From contig VGVH01000009.1 in the NCBI GenBank assembly GCA_016874095.1, positions 1-64,000 of the forward strand: 64,000 bases of DNA. The letters are read 5' to 3'. Both the position numbers and the translations under genes were made by a program. The notes beneath the pieces were generated by a model that saw nothing but the letters and a program-made list of their open reading frames with translations, was not told the origin of the DNA and ran no database searches. This DNA comes from Gammaproteobacteria bacterium (GTDB taxonomy: Bacteria; Pseudomonadota; Gammaproteobacteria; Steroidobacterales; GCA-2729495). Positions 16,542 through 25,329 of this stretch are shown piece after piece; position 1 is the stretch's first letter, and each line of letters starts with the position of its first letter.

Positions 16542-17435
16542 CTAATTCGTTTCGATCAACTCGACGATCTCGCCCGCCGGTCCTGTTGCGGTCGCCACCC
16601 GGCGACCCTCGTAGACGCGCCCATTGATGCGGCGAGGTCTGGCTTGCCAGGGCAGTTCGAGCGCGTCGAGTCGCTCTACCGTGAACGTCACCATCGCCCA
16701 GCCACCGGGCAGTGCGCCGCGCGGCCGTGGTCGCGGGGCGACCTCGTCGGGGTAATCGTCGAGTTCGATCATGAAGTCCTTCGGCAGTGCCGCGCCGGCC
16801 AGCGCGAAGCGCGTGTCGGGCGGCAGGTCCCACGCCCGGGCGACGACCCCGATCTGCCAGGCACCGAACTCGGTGAGCGGCAGGCCGAGGCTGCGACCCC
16901 AGAATGCGCGTAGCGCGTCGAGATCCGCACCACCAACGACGGCGATGAACACGCGGTCGACCGGCGTGCTGGCGCGGCCGAGGTCAAGCCCGCTCCCGCC
17001 CGGAAGGAATCGGGTGAAATAGAAGGGTTCGTTTGCAGGCCCGAGCGCCTGGAACGCTCGCGGAGGGTTCGCGACCGGCATCAGGTCGCGTGGCGGGCCG
17101 ATGACCCTGATCGGCGCCTCGTCGAACGAAGCGGCCAGTGCGTCGGGGTCGGTGACCAGCAGTTCGGTTGCGGTCCAGCCGCTGCTGCGAAACGGCTCGA
17201 CCTCGGGTGTGCCGGGCGCAGCCTCGACCAGTCGCAGGTAAACGGGCGCGCCGCTGGCCGGTTGCATGAGCACGTAGTCCCGACCGCGCATCGCTGGCGT
17301 GTTCCAGGTGCGCGCCAGCGACCTGCCGATCTCGCCGCGCTCGGCGACGGTGTATTGCAGGTGCTCTTCGTAGGCATCCTCGACGGGCGCAATGCTGCGC
17401 ACGACCAGCGTCACAATGGCAATGGACTTCAGCAT
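16542..17435 (-). CDS. VOC (glyoxalase/dioxygenase superfamily) protein
   Basis: A 297-residue protein with two vicinal-oxygen-chelate modules. The first begins IAIVTLVVRSIAPVEDAYEEHLQYTVAERG; the second begins DRVFIAVVGGADLDALRAFWGRSLGLPLTEFG and ends GEIVELIETN, where a C-terminal Glu is often a metal ligand (longer motifs abridged). Metal ligands of the first module are not obvious, so only one site may work. It could be an extradiol dioxygenase-, glyoxalase- or isomerase-like enzyme; substrate unknown. Same strand as the TonB receptor and 55 bases after it, so probably one operon. Confidence 0.75.
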   Translation of the reverse strand: MLKSIAIVTLVVRSIAPVEDAYEEHLQYTVAERGEIGRSLARTWNTPAMRGRDYVLMQPASGAPVYLRLVEAAPGTPEVEPFRSSGWTATELLVTDPDALAASFDEAPIRVIGPPRDLMPVANPPRAFQALGPANEPFYFTRFLPGGSGLDLGRASTPVDRVFIAVVGGADLDALRAFWGRSLGLPLTEFGAWQIGVVARAWDLPPDTRFALAGAALPKDFMIELDDYPDEVAPRPRPRGALPGGWAMVTFTVERLDALELPWQARPRRINGRVYEGRRVATATGPAGEIVELIETN

Positions 17436-17489
17436 GTCGTGCGTTGCAGGGTCGGCGCCGTTGCGCCGACCCTGCAGGTCAAGTCGAAC

Positions 17490-19670
17490 TCACTCGCTGT
17501 AGCGATAGGTGACGGAGAGCATGACCTCACGCGGCGGCAGCGAGATGAAGCCGCCGAGGGCGCGGCTGCCGGCCGTGATGATGAAGTCATCTGCCAGGTT
17601 GCGGCCGGCGAGCTTGACCTCGAAATTGTCCGCTACATCGACCGCCACGAAAGCGTTCCAGGTGTCCCATCCGGAGGCGACGAAGTCGTTGGTCGCTGAT
17701 GTGACGTAGTCGTCGATCTTGTAGTAGTCAGCGCCGATCGTCATGTCGCCGATGAGTTCAGTCGGGAAATCGAAGCTGTAGTCGAAGCCCGCGCTGATCG
17801 TGTAGTCCGGCGTCTGTGGCGTTTCTGCCGTGATGCCGTAGAGCTCCTGGGCGGCGTTGGCAGCGCTGGCTTCGTTCAGCCTGGTGTATTTGCCGTCGAG
17901 CAAGGCGCCGCTCAGGAACAGGTTGAGGCCGTCGACGGGAGCTGCGCTGATCTCGAATTCCAGTCCCTGGATCTCCGCATCGCCCGAATTCTGCACCGGG
18001 AATTCGAAGCCGCCGCCGACGACGGTGGCATTCTGCTGGATGTCCTCGATGTCGGAGAAGAAATAGGCCAGGTTGGTGCGCAGGCGGTTGTCGAGCCAGT
18101 CCGCCTTGAACCCGGCTTCGTAGGTCCAGTTGGTCTCGGGATTGTAGGTGCCGACTGCAGCCGGGCTGAAGAGGGCGATCGCGCTGAACCCGCCGCCCTT
18201 GAAGCCGCGCGCGGCCTGGAGGTAGCCGAGCATCTCGTCGTTGAACTGGTAATCGAGGCCGATACGCGGTGTCCACTCGTCGGAATCGTTCTCGAGCGCG
18301 ATCGGGATCGGGTTGTCCGGATCTGCAGCCGGCACGAACAGGAAGTCGAAGTCCTTCGAGTCATCCGTCCAGCGCAATCCGGCGGTGAGTTTCAGCTGCT
18401 CAGTCACCTTGAAGCTGGCCTCACCGAACGCGGCAACAGAGTCCACGTCGGTATCGATCAGGCTGCCGGAGAGAGGGTTAAAGAGGAAATTCCAGCCGAA
18501 CTGCTGGTCGGCTTCCTCGTTGAGGAAGAAGACGCCGGCGATGTAGTTCAGTCGATCGCCCATCGTCGTGCCGAGCAGCTGGAACTCCTGGGTGAACTGG
18601 TCGGAGTCGACGACGGTTGCGCCCTGGACCACGCCCACGCCGCTGAAGTCGGTGTGGAAGAAATCCTCGGTCTTGACCAGTCCAGTGATGGACTTGAAGG
18701 TCGTGTCCTCGTTGATGCTCCAGGCTATGGTCAGGCCGGCGATCGTCTGCTTGGTTTCGCCCTGCGGCCGATCGGTCAGGGGTGCCGGGCCGATGAATCC
18801 CCAGGGCGTCGAGTTCGAGAACTCGCCGGTCGGGAAGACGAGGTCGTCCGTCGTGAACTGATCCTCGTTGTCCGGATCACCAGGTGTGGAGCCGAAAGTG
18901 AGCTGCAACGAATCGTGGTCGGTGTCGGTGTGCGACAGGCTGAAAGTCACGTCGACCGCGTCGTTCACTTCGAAGAGAAGCTTGCCGCGCAACGCGAGGC
19001 TTTCTTCGTCCCCGGTCTCGACGCCCTCGGCAAAGTTCGTGTACTGGTCGCCCTTTTCCTTCCACTGGGCCGCGAAGGATCCTGTGACCGAGTCGCTGAT
19101 GCGTCCTCCCAGGCTGGCCCTGAGCAGCACCTGCTCGTCGTTGCCGGCGCCAGCGGTCGCATCGAACCAGGACGTCTCTCCCGGAGTCCGGGAAATGAAC
19201 TTGATCGCGCCGTAACCCGTATTGCGTCCGTAGAGCGTGCCTTGCGGCCCGCGCAGCACCTCGATGCGCTCGATGTCCGACAACGTCGTGTTGTTGCCGT
19301 TCAGGCGGCCCACGTAGATGTCATCCACATAGATGCCGATCGGCGACTCGGCCACGACCAGGGAAGCGTCCTGTTGCAGGCCGCCGCGCATCGACAGCGA
19401 GAGGTTCGTGGGCGAGGTGATGTTGTTGAACATGTGCAGGCTGGGCACGATCCGCTGCAGGTCTTCCGATTCGGTGATCTGCAGGTTCTCGACCTGCTCC
19501 GCGGTCAACGCGGTCACGGCCAGTGGCACGTCCTGCAGCGCGGCTTCGCGCCGCTCCGCGGTGACGATGATCTCGCCAATGGGGGCGGCCTGTGCCTGGG
19601 ACCACAGCGCCGCCGAGGCGACTGTCGTAACCAGCGTCCGGGCGAGCAATCGCGAGTCATGAATGGACAT
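17490..19670 (-). CDS. TonB-dependent outer-membrane receptor
   Basis: A 726-residue receptor with a signal peptide ending AQA, a plug domain (EIIVTAERREAALQDVPLAV, then RGPQGTLYGRNTGYGAI) and a 22-strand barrel ending in an aromatic-type C-terminus (MLSVTYRYSE). No clear TonB box can be fixed beyond EIIVTAERR. The short extracellular loops and the sequence type are like receptors of sphingomonads and gammaproteobacteria next to catabolic genes, which often import organic compounds rather than siderophores. It is divergent from the LLM/ThDP operon and probably serves that pathway. Confidence 0.93.
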   Translation of the reverse strand: MSIHDSRLLARTLVTTVASAALWSQAQAAPIGEIIVTAERREAALQDVPLAVTALTAEQVENLQITESEDLQRIVPSLHMFNNITSPTNLSLSMRGGLQQDASLVVAESPIGIYVDDIYVGRLNGNNTTLSDIERIEVLRGPQGTLYGRNTGYGAIKFISRTPGETSWFDATAGAGNDEQVLLRASLGGRISDSVTGSFAAQWKEKGDQYTNFAEGVETGDEESLALRGKLLFEVNDAVDVTFSLSHTDTDHDSLQLTFGSTPGDPDNEDQFTTDDLVFPTGEFSNSTPWGFIGPAPLTDRPQGETKQTIAGLTIAWSINEDTTFKSITGLVKTEDFFHTDFSGVGVVQGATVVDSDQFTQEFQLLGTTMGDRLNYIAGVFFLNEEADQQFGWNFLFNPLSGSLIDTDVDSVAAFGEASFKVTEQLKLTAGLRWTDDSKDFDFLFVPAADPDNPIPIALENDSDEWTPRIGLDYQFNDEMLGYLQAARGFKGGGFSAIALFSPAAVGTYNPETNWTYEAGFKADWLDNRLRTNLAYFFSDIEDIQQNATVVGGGFEFPVQNSGDAEIQGLEFEISAAPVDGLNLFLSGALLDGKYTRLNEASAANAAQELYGITAETPQTPDYTISAGFDYSFDFPTELIGDMTIGADYYKIDDYVTSATNDFVASGWDTWNAFVAVDVADNFEVKLAGRNLADDFIITAGSRALGGFISLPPREVMLSVTYRYSE

Positions 19671-19979
19671 TGGATGTACCCCTATGTGGTGCCGCAGGCG
19701 GTGCGGCGTTCGTGCGCCAAGGGTGCGATAGTCGGCCGATTCGGCCGGAATTACAAGGCGGGAATCGCGAGCAGGAACTCGAGCCCGGGGCTTTCCAGCA
19801 GCCGGCGAAACCGCGTCGTGCGACGGCCGGCCGTTTCCGCGGTGTTGCTGGCTGAACGATTCCTGGTCACGAATTGGTCGTCGGGCGCGCCATGCCGGGT
19901 TGCGAAATTACGCCACGACGCTCCGGCCGCATGGCTTGCAAGTTGCCCGTTCACGGCAGAACATCCTCCGGGAATGGCG
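19671..19979. other. Intergenic region between divergent TonB receptor and LLM operon
   Basis: 309 bases without a convincing gene. It must hold the promoters of both divergent units. CGGCCGATTCGGCCG at 19733-19747 is an inverted repeat (five-base arms around GATTC) that could bind a regulator. On the minus strand a short open frame reads RRTTRFRRLLESPGLEFLLAIPAL and stops; it faintly recalls the N-terminus of isocitrate lyase/PEP mutase-family proteins and might be a relic. I see no clear -10/-35 pair. Confidence 0.4.
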
Positions 19980-21065
19980 ATGGATATCGACGTCATACTG
20001 GATCCCGAGTACACGCCCGCCGAGATCCGGGAGATCGCCGTGCGCGCAGAGCAGATCGGCCTGCGCGCTGTATGGAGCTCCAACTACCATCAGTACTGGG
20101 ACAGCTTCCTGTCTCTGGCGCCCGCGGCCCTCGCGACGTCGAGGATTCTGCTCGGCCCGCTGGCAGTCAGTCCCTGGGAAATGCATCCGCTGAAGATGGC
20201 CAATGCGTTGCTGACCCTCAACGAGATCAGCAATGGCCGGGCCATGATCGCCGTCAGCGGCGGCGGCGGCGTGCTGGCGGCCATCGGCTGGAAGGCGGGC
20301 AAGGATGTCGCCGCCTGGCCGCGCATGCATCCCGTGCACAAGATCCGCTATCCGGGCCGGCGGGTGCGGGCGGTCCGGGATTGCCTGGAGACGCTGGCCC
20401 TGGCCCGTTCGGGCAAGCCGTCATTCGGCTACAAGGGCGAGGTCTTCGAGATCAATCGCCCGTTCCAGATGAAATGGGCCGGGTCACCGGGGCCGCTGCT
20501 GTATGGCGCCTGCATCGGCGAGCAGATGATCGCGATGGGTGGGCAGGTCGCCGATGGCATCCAGTTCAGCGATTTCACCGTGGACATGCTGCCGGCTGCC
20601 ATGGCCCGGGTGCGGGCCGCCCTGGCGGGGCGTGCGCAGCCAGGTGGTGGATTCCGCGTCGGCAATTTCTGGGCCTGGCATATCAAGCGCGATCGCGCAA
20701 CCGCGATGTGGGAAGCGCGCAAGGAGCTGATCTGGCGGGGCTCGCTGATCGGCCGGAAGGAAGACGAGCTTGCGCAGTTCTGTCACGGCCCGGAAGAACT
20801 GCGTCTCGTCATGGACAACTGGGAGAATTTTCGCAAGGCGTTCTGGACGCGCAGTGGCAGGATCGAGGGCGTGCCGGATGACCTCGTCGCGCGGCTGATT
20901 GCCGGAATGGCATCGGCCGGCGACCTCGGCGATCTCGACCGGGAGCTGGAGCGCTTCCGGGCGTTCCGTGCGGGGGGTCTGACGGAACTGAGCCTCCGCC
21001 TGCACGAGAACCCCATGGAAGCGCTCGACATCATCGAGCAACATGTCCTGCCGGCCTTGCGCTGA
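19980..21065 (+). CDS. LLM-class (luciferase-like) flavin-dependent oxidoreductase
   Basis: A 361-residue TIM-barrel enzyme of the bacterial luciferase superfamily: N-terminal MDIDVILDPEYTPAEIREIA, then LAPAALATSRILLGPLAVSPW, ISNGRAMIAVSGGGG and GGQVADGIQFSDFT (abridged). Such enzymes use FMN or F420 as monooxygenases or reductases. ATG at 19980 has GGGA at 19970-19973; an ATG six bases earlier is also possible. A much longer open frame runs upstream through the antisense of the TonB gene, but it has no meaning. First gene of a four-gene operon; the ThDP enzyme follows after 36 bases. Cytoplasmic. Confidence 0.88.
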   Translation: MDIDVILDPEYTPAEIREIAVRAEQIGLRAVWSSNYHQYWDSFLSLAPAALATSRILLGPLAVSPWEMHPLKMANALLTLNEISNGRAMIAVSGGGGVLAAIGWKAGKDVAAWPRMHPVHKIRYPGRRVRAVRDCLETLALARSGKPSFGYKGEVFEINRPFQMKWAGSPGPLLYGACIGEQMIAMGGQVADGIQFSDFTVDMLPAAMARVRAALAGRAQPGGGFRVGNFWAWHIKRDRATAMWEARKELIWRGSLIGRKEDELAQFCHGPEELRLVMDNWENFRKAFWTRSGRIEGVPDDLVARLIAGMASAGDLGDLDRELERFRAFRAGGLTELSLRLHENPMEALDIIEQHVLPALR

Positions 21066-21101
21066 GGCGGGCCGATGCTGCTGAACGGGAGGCAATGAGT
21101 C

Positions 21102-22988
21102 ATGCGGCGGCTGTACAAACTGTTGCTCGACGAGAAGATCTCCAGGCGGGATTTCATGCAGGAGCTTTCTGCGCTGGGGGTCACGCTGGCTTCGGCCAAC
21201 GCCCTGCTGGCGGGCGCAACCGATACCGCGGCGGCGGCTGGTCCGGTCACCGGCCGGTCCTTCACCGGAAACGGCGCCGATCTGCTGGCCGAGTCGCTGC
21301 TCGACGCCGACGTGAAGTACATTTTTCACGGTTGCGGCGGCGGCACCAATCGCTTCTTCGATTCGTTCGTCACCCGCGAGCAGTTCCAGAATTTCCTCGC
21401 CACGCACGAAGGGCAGTGCGTGGCAATGGCCGAGGGCTATCACATCGCCTCCGGCGGCCGGCTCGGTGTCGTGATCGTGCCACGGCCGGGGTTGCCCAAC
21501 GCGGCCGGCAACATCCTCAATGCGATGGCGCATCGCTCGTCGCTGTTGATCCTCACCGCCCGAGAGACCAACGAGTACTCCGGGCGGCGCGGCAACATCG
21601 AGCTCGTCGAGTGGAACGACGTGATGCAGCCGTTCATGAAGTGGAGCTACACGATGGAGCACGCCGCGCGGGTCCCGGAGTTCACCCGCCGCGCCATCAA
21701 GGTCGCCTACGCGCCGCTGGGCGGACCCACCTTCCTCGGCATGACCGAGGATCTCTACGACAGCGAAGCCACGGCTACCGTCATGCCGCAGACGATGCAC
21801 CAGGTGCAGGGCCGGGTTGCGCCGGACGAAGACCGCATCGCCGAAATCGCCGCGTTGCTGCGCGACGCCAGCAAGCCGATGATCATCGCCGGCCTCGAGG
21901 TCAGCAAGTCGGGCGCGCAGGAAAAGCTGGTCGAGCTGGCGGAGCTGCTGGGTGTACCGGTTGCGCAGGGACTCAGCCTGTTCGCGGATTTCCCGAGCCA
22001 GCACCCGCTGTCACTCGGGCTCTATACGCGCTTCCTGCCGTACACGCGCGGCGTGGATCTCGTCGTCGTGATCGGCGCGCAGATGCCCGACCCGGGTCAT
22101 TACATCAGCACCGGGCCCGTACCCGCTGGCGCGCGCATCGTGCACATCTCGCAGGATCCGGACCTGCTCGGCATGGCGCAACCTACGGACATCGGCCTCG
22201 TAGCGGACGCCGGCGAGGCGATAGCAGGGTTGCTGCGGGCGCTGAAGCGGGACAATCCACGACAGAAGCTTCGCGCCGTGCGCGATGCGCACCATAAGCC
22301 GGCAGTCGACCACATCCGGGACCAGCGCGAGCGTGCATTGCAGCGGGTCAGGGGCCGCTGGGACCAGGCGCCGATCACCAATGCGCGGCTCAGCATCGAG
22401 CTTGACCAGGCGCTGGAGAAAAATGCCATCGTCGTTGCGGAGTCGCTGTTCGGTGTGCCCGAGTGGTTCGACTTCGGGCCCGACGCCAAGATGCAGATTG
22501 GCCCGCAGCCTGGCGAAGTGCTCGGCTGGGCCACGGGCGTGGCGCTGGGTGCGAAACTGGCGCAACCCAACCGGCAGGTGGTTGCGCTGTCGGGCGACGG
22601 CGCGTTCATGTTTTCGAACAATCTCTGGGCGCTGTCCCGTTACGATGCGCCCATCCTGGTCGTGATCTACAACAACCAGGCCTACAACATGAATCGCGCA
22701 TTCGGCTGGCAGCGCGGCGGCGCGCAGGCCGAGCTGAAGAAGGACATGCTGACCTATCTCGGCAATCCCGACGTGGACTTCAGCCTGCTGGCCAGGGCGC
22801 ACGGTGTCGACGGCGAAGTGGTGCGCGATCCGGGCGGACTTCGCGCCGCCATCGATCGCGGACTCGCGACCACCGCCCGCGGCCGGCCGTACCTTCTCGA
22901 CGTGCGCACCGAGCGCTGGGGCAGGGGTGGCGACCTCACCTGGCATCCGGATATTTCCATCGCGCGGATGCGCAGCCGCGAGGTCTGA
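21102..22988 (+). CDS. Thiamine diphosphate-dependent (acetolactate synthase-like) enzyme with Tat-like signal
   Basis: A 628-residue ThDP enzyme with the three usual domains: an N-terminal Pyr domain with the activating Glu in ATHEGQCVAMAEGYH, a central domain (ASKPMIIAGLEVSKSG) and a C-terminal PP domain with the metal/ThDP motif GDGAFMFSNN...NNQAYN. The closest types are acetolactate synthase, benzoylformate decarboxylase or oxalyl-CoA decarboxylase; no ADP site is seen. The N-terminus KISRRDFMQELSALG (about 12-26) followed by a hydrophobic run and AAAAG is Tat-like, unexpected for this family. It is followed at 8 bases by an exported cytochrome c. Reaction unknown; decarboxylation of a 2-oxo acid is likely. 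Confidence 0.87.
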   Translation: MRRLYKLLLDEKISRRDFMQELSALGVTLASANALLAGATDTAAAAGPVTGRSFTGNGADLLAESLLDADVKYIFHGCGGGTNRFFDSFVTREQFQNFLATHEGQCVAMAEGYHIASGGRLGVVIVPRPGLPNAAGNILNAMAHRSSLLILTARETNEYSGRRGNIELVEWNDVMQPFMKWSYTMEHAARVPEFTRRAIKVAYAPLGGPTFLGMTEDLYDSEATATVMPQTMHQVQGRVAPDEDRIAEIAALLRDASKPMIIAGLEVSKSGAQEKLVELAELLGVPVAQGLSLFADFPSQHPLSLGLYTRFLPYTRGVDLVVVIGAQMPDPGHYISTGPVPAGARIVHISQDPDLLGMAQPTDIGLVADAGEAIAGLLRALKRDNPRQKLRAVRDAHHKPAVDHIRDQRERALQRVRGRWDQAPITNARLSIELDQALEKNAIVVAESLFGVPEWFDFGPDAKMQIGPQPGEVLGWATGVALGAKLAQPNRQVVALSGDGAFMFSNNLWALSRYDAPILVVIYNNQAYNMNRAFGWQRGGAQAELKKDMLTYLGNPDVDFSLLARAHGVDGEVVRDPGGLRAAIDRGLATTARGRPYLLDVRTERWGRGGDLTWHPDISIARMRSREV

Positions 22989-22996
22989 GTGGCACG

Positions 22997-23311
22997 ATGA
23001 AAACGGCGATACCGCGCTTTGCAATTTGTTTCGTGTCCGGCATCCTGCTCCCGGTTCTGATCGCATCGGCAGGGGAAGTCGCGAATCCGGCTTCAGGCGG
23101 CAGCGGTCGCAGCCTTTACGCCGACTATTGCGCGCAGTGCCACGGCGCCAATCGCCGCGGCCTCAACGCGTTCAGCGGTGACCGTGCGGCGCTCGTCGCG
23201 CGCCTGTCAGGAGCGTCCGAGGGTATGCCGGACTTCACCGGGTTCTTCGGTGACGAGGAGATCACGGCCCTGTTCGAGTATCTTGCTGCAACCGACCTGG
23301 AAGGGAATTGA
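22997..23311 (+). CDS. Small exported c-type cytochrome
   Basis: A 104-residue mono-haem cytochrome c. It has a Sec signal (ICFVSGILLPVLIASAGE), one CAQCH haem site preceded by GRSLYADY, and the distal Met probably in EGMPDF. The class I fold ends with EEITALFEYLAA. It is probably a periplasmic electron carrier and the partner of an oxidation coupled to the Tat-signal ThDP enzyme or a dehydrogenase of the block. It starts eight bases after the ThDP gene and its TGA overlaps the next ATG (ATGA), so expression is tightly linked. Confidence 0.9.
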   Translation: MKTAIPRFAICFVSGILLPVLIASAGEVANPASGGSGRSLYADYCAQCHGANRRGLNAFSGDRAALVARLSGASEGMPDFTGFFGDEEITALFEYLAATDLEGN

Positions 23312-24219
23312 CGATGGCGAAGTTCATGAGCCCGCTGCCACCCGGCTTCAATCCGGGACCGCTGGATCTCGCGCGACCGCTGGACAACCAGGTGGCGCTG
23401 CTCAAGCTGCAGGCCGATCTGTCGGGGGCGCCCGTGATCGGTATTTTTCCGGGCAAGGCATGGCTATGGATTCCCGGCGAAGGCAACCATCTTGCGTTCC
23501 ACACCTATGGCGTCGGCGCCAGCCGCCTCGAGTACAACGAAGCCGAGAAGGGCTGGCGGTTCTATCACCGCGAGGTGTTGCTCTATACGGATCCGCGCAG
23601 TGGCGAGGTGCTGGAGACGTGGAAGAACCCGGTCACCGGCATGACGGTGCGAGTCGTGCATGTGCACAACGATCCGGTGCAGCGGTTCTACCCGCTGGAG
23701 AAAGGTCCGTTCGCGCCGCCGTACCCGTACATCCTGAACGGCGACAACCTGGTGTTCCAGCTCGACGTGTTCCGGCCGCCGGCGCCCGGCAACAATCCGC
23801 TGACACGCAAGGAGTACCCGCTGCACTCGCAGCAGGACCTGTACCAGACCGGCGAGCTCTGGGCGATCAACGGCAGCAAAAAGGCACTCGATGATCCGCA
23901 GAACACGCGCGTTCCCTGTCATACCGCCTGGGGACGCATCTCGATGTGGGAGCCGTTCTTCGAGATGGGCAACCGGCCCGGCGTGACCATTTACCACAGC
24001 CAGGCATTCACCACGCCGAACGGCGTGGACGACATCGACCCGCTGATCCGCGCCTACCTGGCGAAGCACTACCCCGAGTTCCTGAAATATCCCTATGCAC
24101 CCACGGAGTGGGGCGCAGGCTTCCAGGAGAACCACTGGACCTACGCGAAGAAGATCATCGACAAGGCACGCGCCGAGGGCAAAACCGTCGGCGAAAGCGT
24201 GTTCGGGGTTTTCAAATAG
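23308..24219 (+). CDS. DUF1838-like protein
   Basis: A 303-residue protein I place in DUF1838 from blocks such as WRFYHREVLLYTDPRSGEVLETWKNP, VRVVHVHNDPV, NTRVPCHTAWGRISMWEPFFEMG and the C-terminal EWGAGFQENHWTYAKK (abridged where long). The family is often Tat-exported, but this copy has no evident signal, starting MTMAKFMSPLPPGFNPG. Function unknown; several His, Glu and Trp residues are conserved and could form a site. Last gene of the LLM/ThDP/cytochrome operon, coupled by a four-base overlap. Confidence 0.75.
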   Translation: MTMAKFMSPLPPGFNPGPLDLARPLDNQVALLKLQADLSGAPVIGIFPGKAWLWIPGEGNHLAFHTYGVGASRLEYNEAEKGWRFYHREVLLYTDPRSGEVLETWKNPVTGMTVRVVHVHNDPVQRFYPLEKGPFAPPYPYILNGDNLVFQLDVFRPPAPGNNPLTRKEYPLHSQQDLYQTGELWAINGSKKALDDPQNTRVPCHTAWGRISMWEPFFEMGNRPGVTIYHSQAFTTPNGVDDIDPLIRAYLAKHYPEFLKYPYAPTEWGAGFQENHWTYAKKIIDKARAEGKTVGESVFGVFK

Positions 24220-24234
24220 CGGCGATGAGCCGCT
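24218..24234. terminator. Hairpin after the DUF1838 gene
   Basis: AGCGGC-GATGA-GCCGCT is a perfect six-base-pair hairpin that begins at the stop codon of the DUF1838 gene, in the short gap to the convergent gene. There is no T-run, so it may be a weak or Rho-assisted terminator. Confidence 0.35.
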
Positions 24235-24258
24235 GATCGACAGGCCGATCGGTGCCGA

Positions 24259-25203
24259 TCAGTCGATGGCCACCCACAGGGGTGTGCCGGCGACGATCAT
24301 GCTGTCGATGGGGCGGAACCGCCCCGCGGTGGCGGTTTCCTTCTTGCCGTCGCCATCGACGTCGATCAGCGGCGGGAAATATTTTTCGTGAGGCAGCGGG
24401 CTGATCATCGCCGCTGCCTTGCCGTTCACCAGCTTGGGCAGGCAGCGGCCGAGGTCAGCGACGAATTCGGTCCGCGAGCTTTGCCCCTTCTGGTTGAAGT
24501 ACGTCTTGGTGAGTTCGTTCGACAGCGGGCCGGCGCAGAAATGCGCGCCTTCGGCCGCGAGCGCGTCGTCGACGGTCTGCCACGAAGGCCCGCCCTCCTT
24601 GAGTACCCAGATGATCTGCCGCGTGGAGGTCATCGTGCAGGTATAGCGCCGTGCCTTGCGCCGTCGCAGGTCGTCCTCCGTCGAGCCGCCGAGCGCGTTG
24701 ACCAGGCCGAGCATGTCGGCCTTGCCCGTGTTCAGGTACTCGGTGTTGCGAAACGGCGGCGGGATGCTCACGGTGACGCGCTGGATGGGCTTCGTGCCGT
24801 AGTGCCTGGAGATGCGCGCCAACACCGCGGCGATCAGCTCATCGCCCATTGCGTTGAAATACATCGCCGTCGAGTCGGCATCGAGTGTGCCGGTGTCGGT
24901 ATAGCCCACGCGGATCACGCCGCTGTCGAGAATATTCCGCAGCAGGCCGACCGGCTCCGCGGGAAAACCTGTGACCTGGGGATCCGGCAGGCAGTCGGCG
25001 ATGTTGATGACGAGGTCTTCCGCCTTGTGCCGGCGAACGATCTGGCGAACCTCGCCCTCGTCGAGCGCCCGTACCCAGGCTGCGTCCAGCGCGTCCACCA
25101 GCTGCTGCCGCCCGGCCGCCGGGCCGGGGGGTGCCGCCGCGACGACGGTACACCCGAGGAACAGGCAGGCTGTCGCGAGCCGGATTTGAAAATTCGTCAG
25201 CAC
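24259..25203 (-). CDS. Exported solute-binding-protein-like protein (family 3 type)
   Basis: A product of 314 residues if it starts at the GTG at 25203, which gives a clean Sec signal (LTNFQIRLATACLFLGCTVVAAA); the frame also has an ATG at 25266. The mature part has ILDSGVIRVGYTDTGTLDADSTAMYFNAMGDELIAAVLARIS (abridged), which recalls the first lobe of family 3 periplasmic binding proteins, and ends with DVDGDGKKETATAGRFRPIDSMIVAGTPLWVAID. Four cysteines may form disulfides. There is no ABC permease gene nearby. It could be a periplasmic chaperone or binding protein for a PQQ or quinone enzyme, as for MoxJ-like proteins, but that is inference. Confidence 0.65.
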   Translation of the reverse strand: MLTNFQIRLATACLFLGCTVVAAAPPGPAAGRQQLVDALDAAWVRALDEGEVRQIVRRHKAEDLVINIADCLPDPQVTGFPAEPVGLLRNILDSGVIRVGYTDTGTLDADSTAMYFNAMGDELIAAVLARISRHYGTKPIQRVTVSIPPPFRNTEYLNTGKADMLGLVNALGGSTEDDLRRRKARRYTCTMTSTRQIIWVLKEGGPSWQTVDDALAAEGAHFCAGPLSNELTKTYFNQKGQSSRTEFVADLGRCLPKLVNGKAAAMISPLPHEKYFPPLIDVDGDGKKETATAGRFRPIDSMIVAGTPLWVAID

Positions 25204-25329
25204 GTCGACAGATGATATACCTGCGATCCGAGTTGATCGGTAACCGCACCGTGAACGGAATGCCATGACCAGAACCTGCTACTCTTCTGACGCGAAGCCG
25301 GCGGAAGATAGGTATTGAGGGTATGGATC

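Noticed and set aside
19751-19864. Possible relic of an isocitrate lyase/PEP mutase N-terminus (RRLLESPGLEFLLAIPAL)
   Set aside because: The similarity is short and faint, and the frame stops at once; kept only as a note on the intergenic region.
18654-19979. Long N-terminal extension of the LLM gene frame
   Set aside because: It only reads through the antisense of the TonB receptor gene; the family start is at about 19980.
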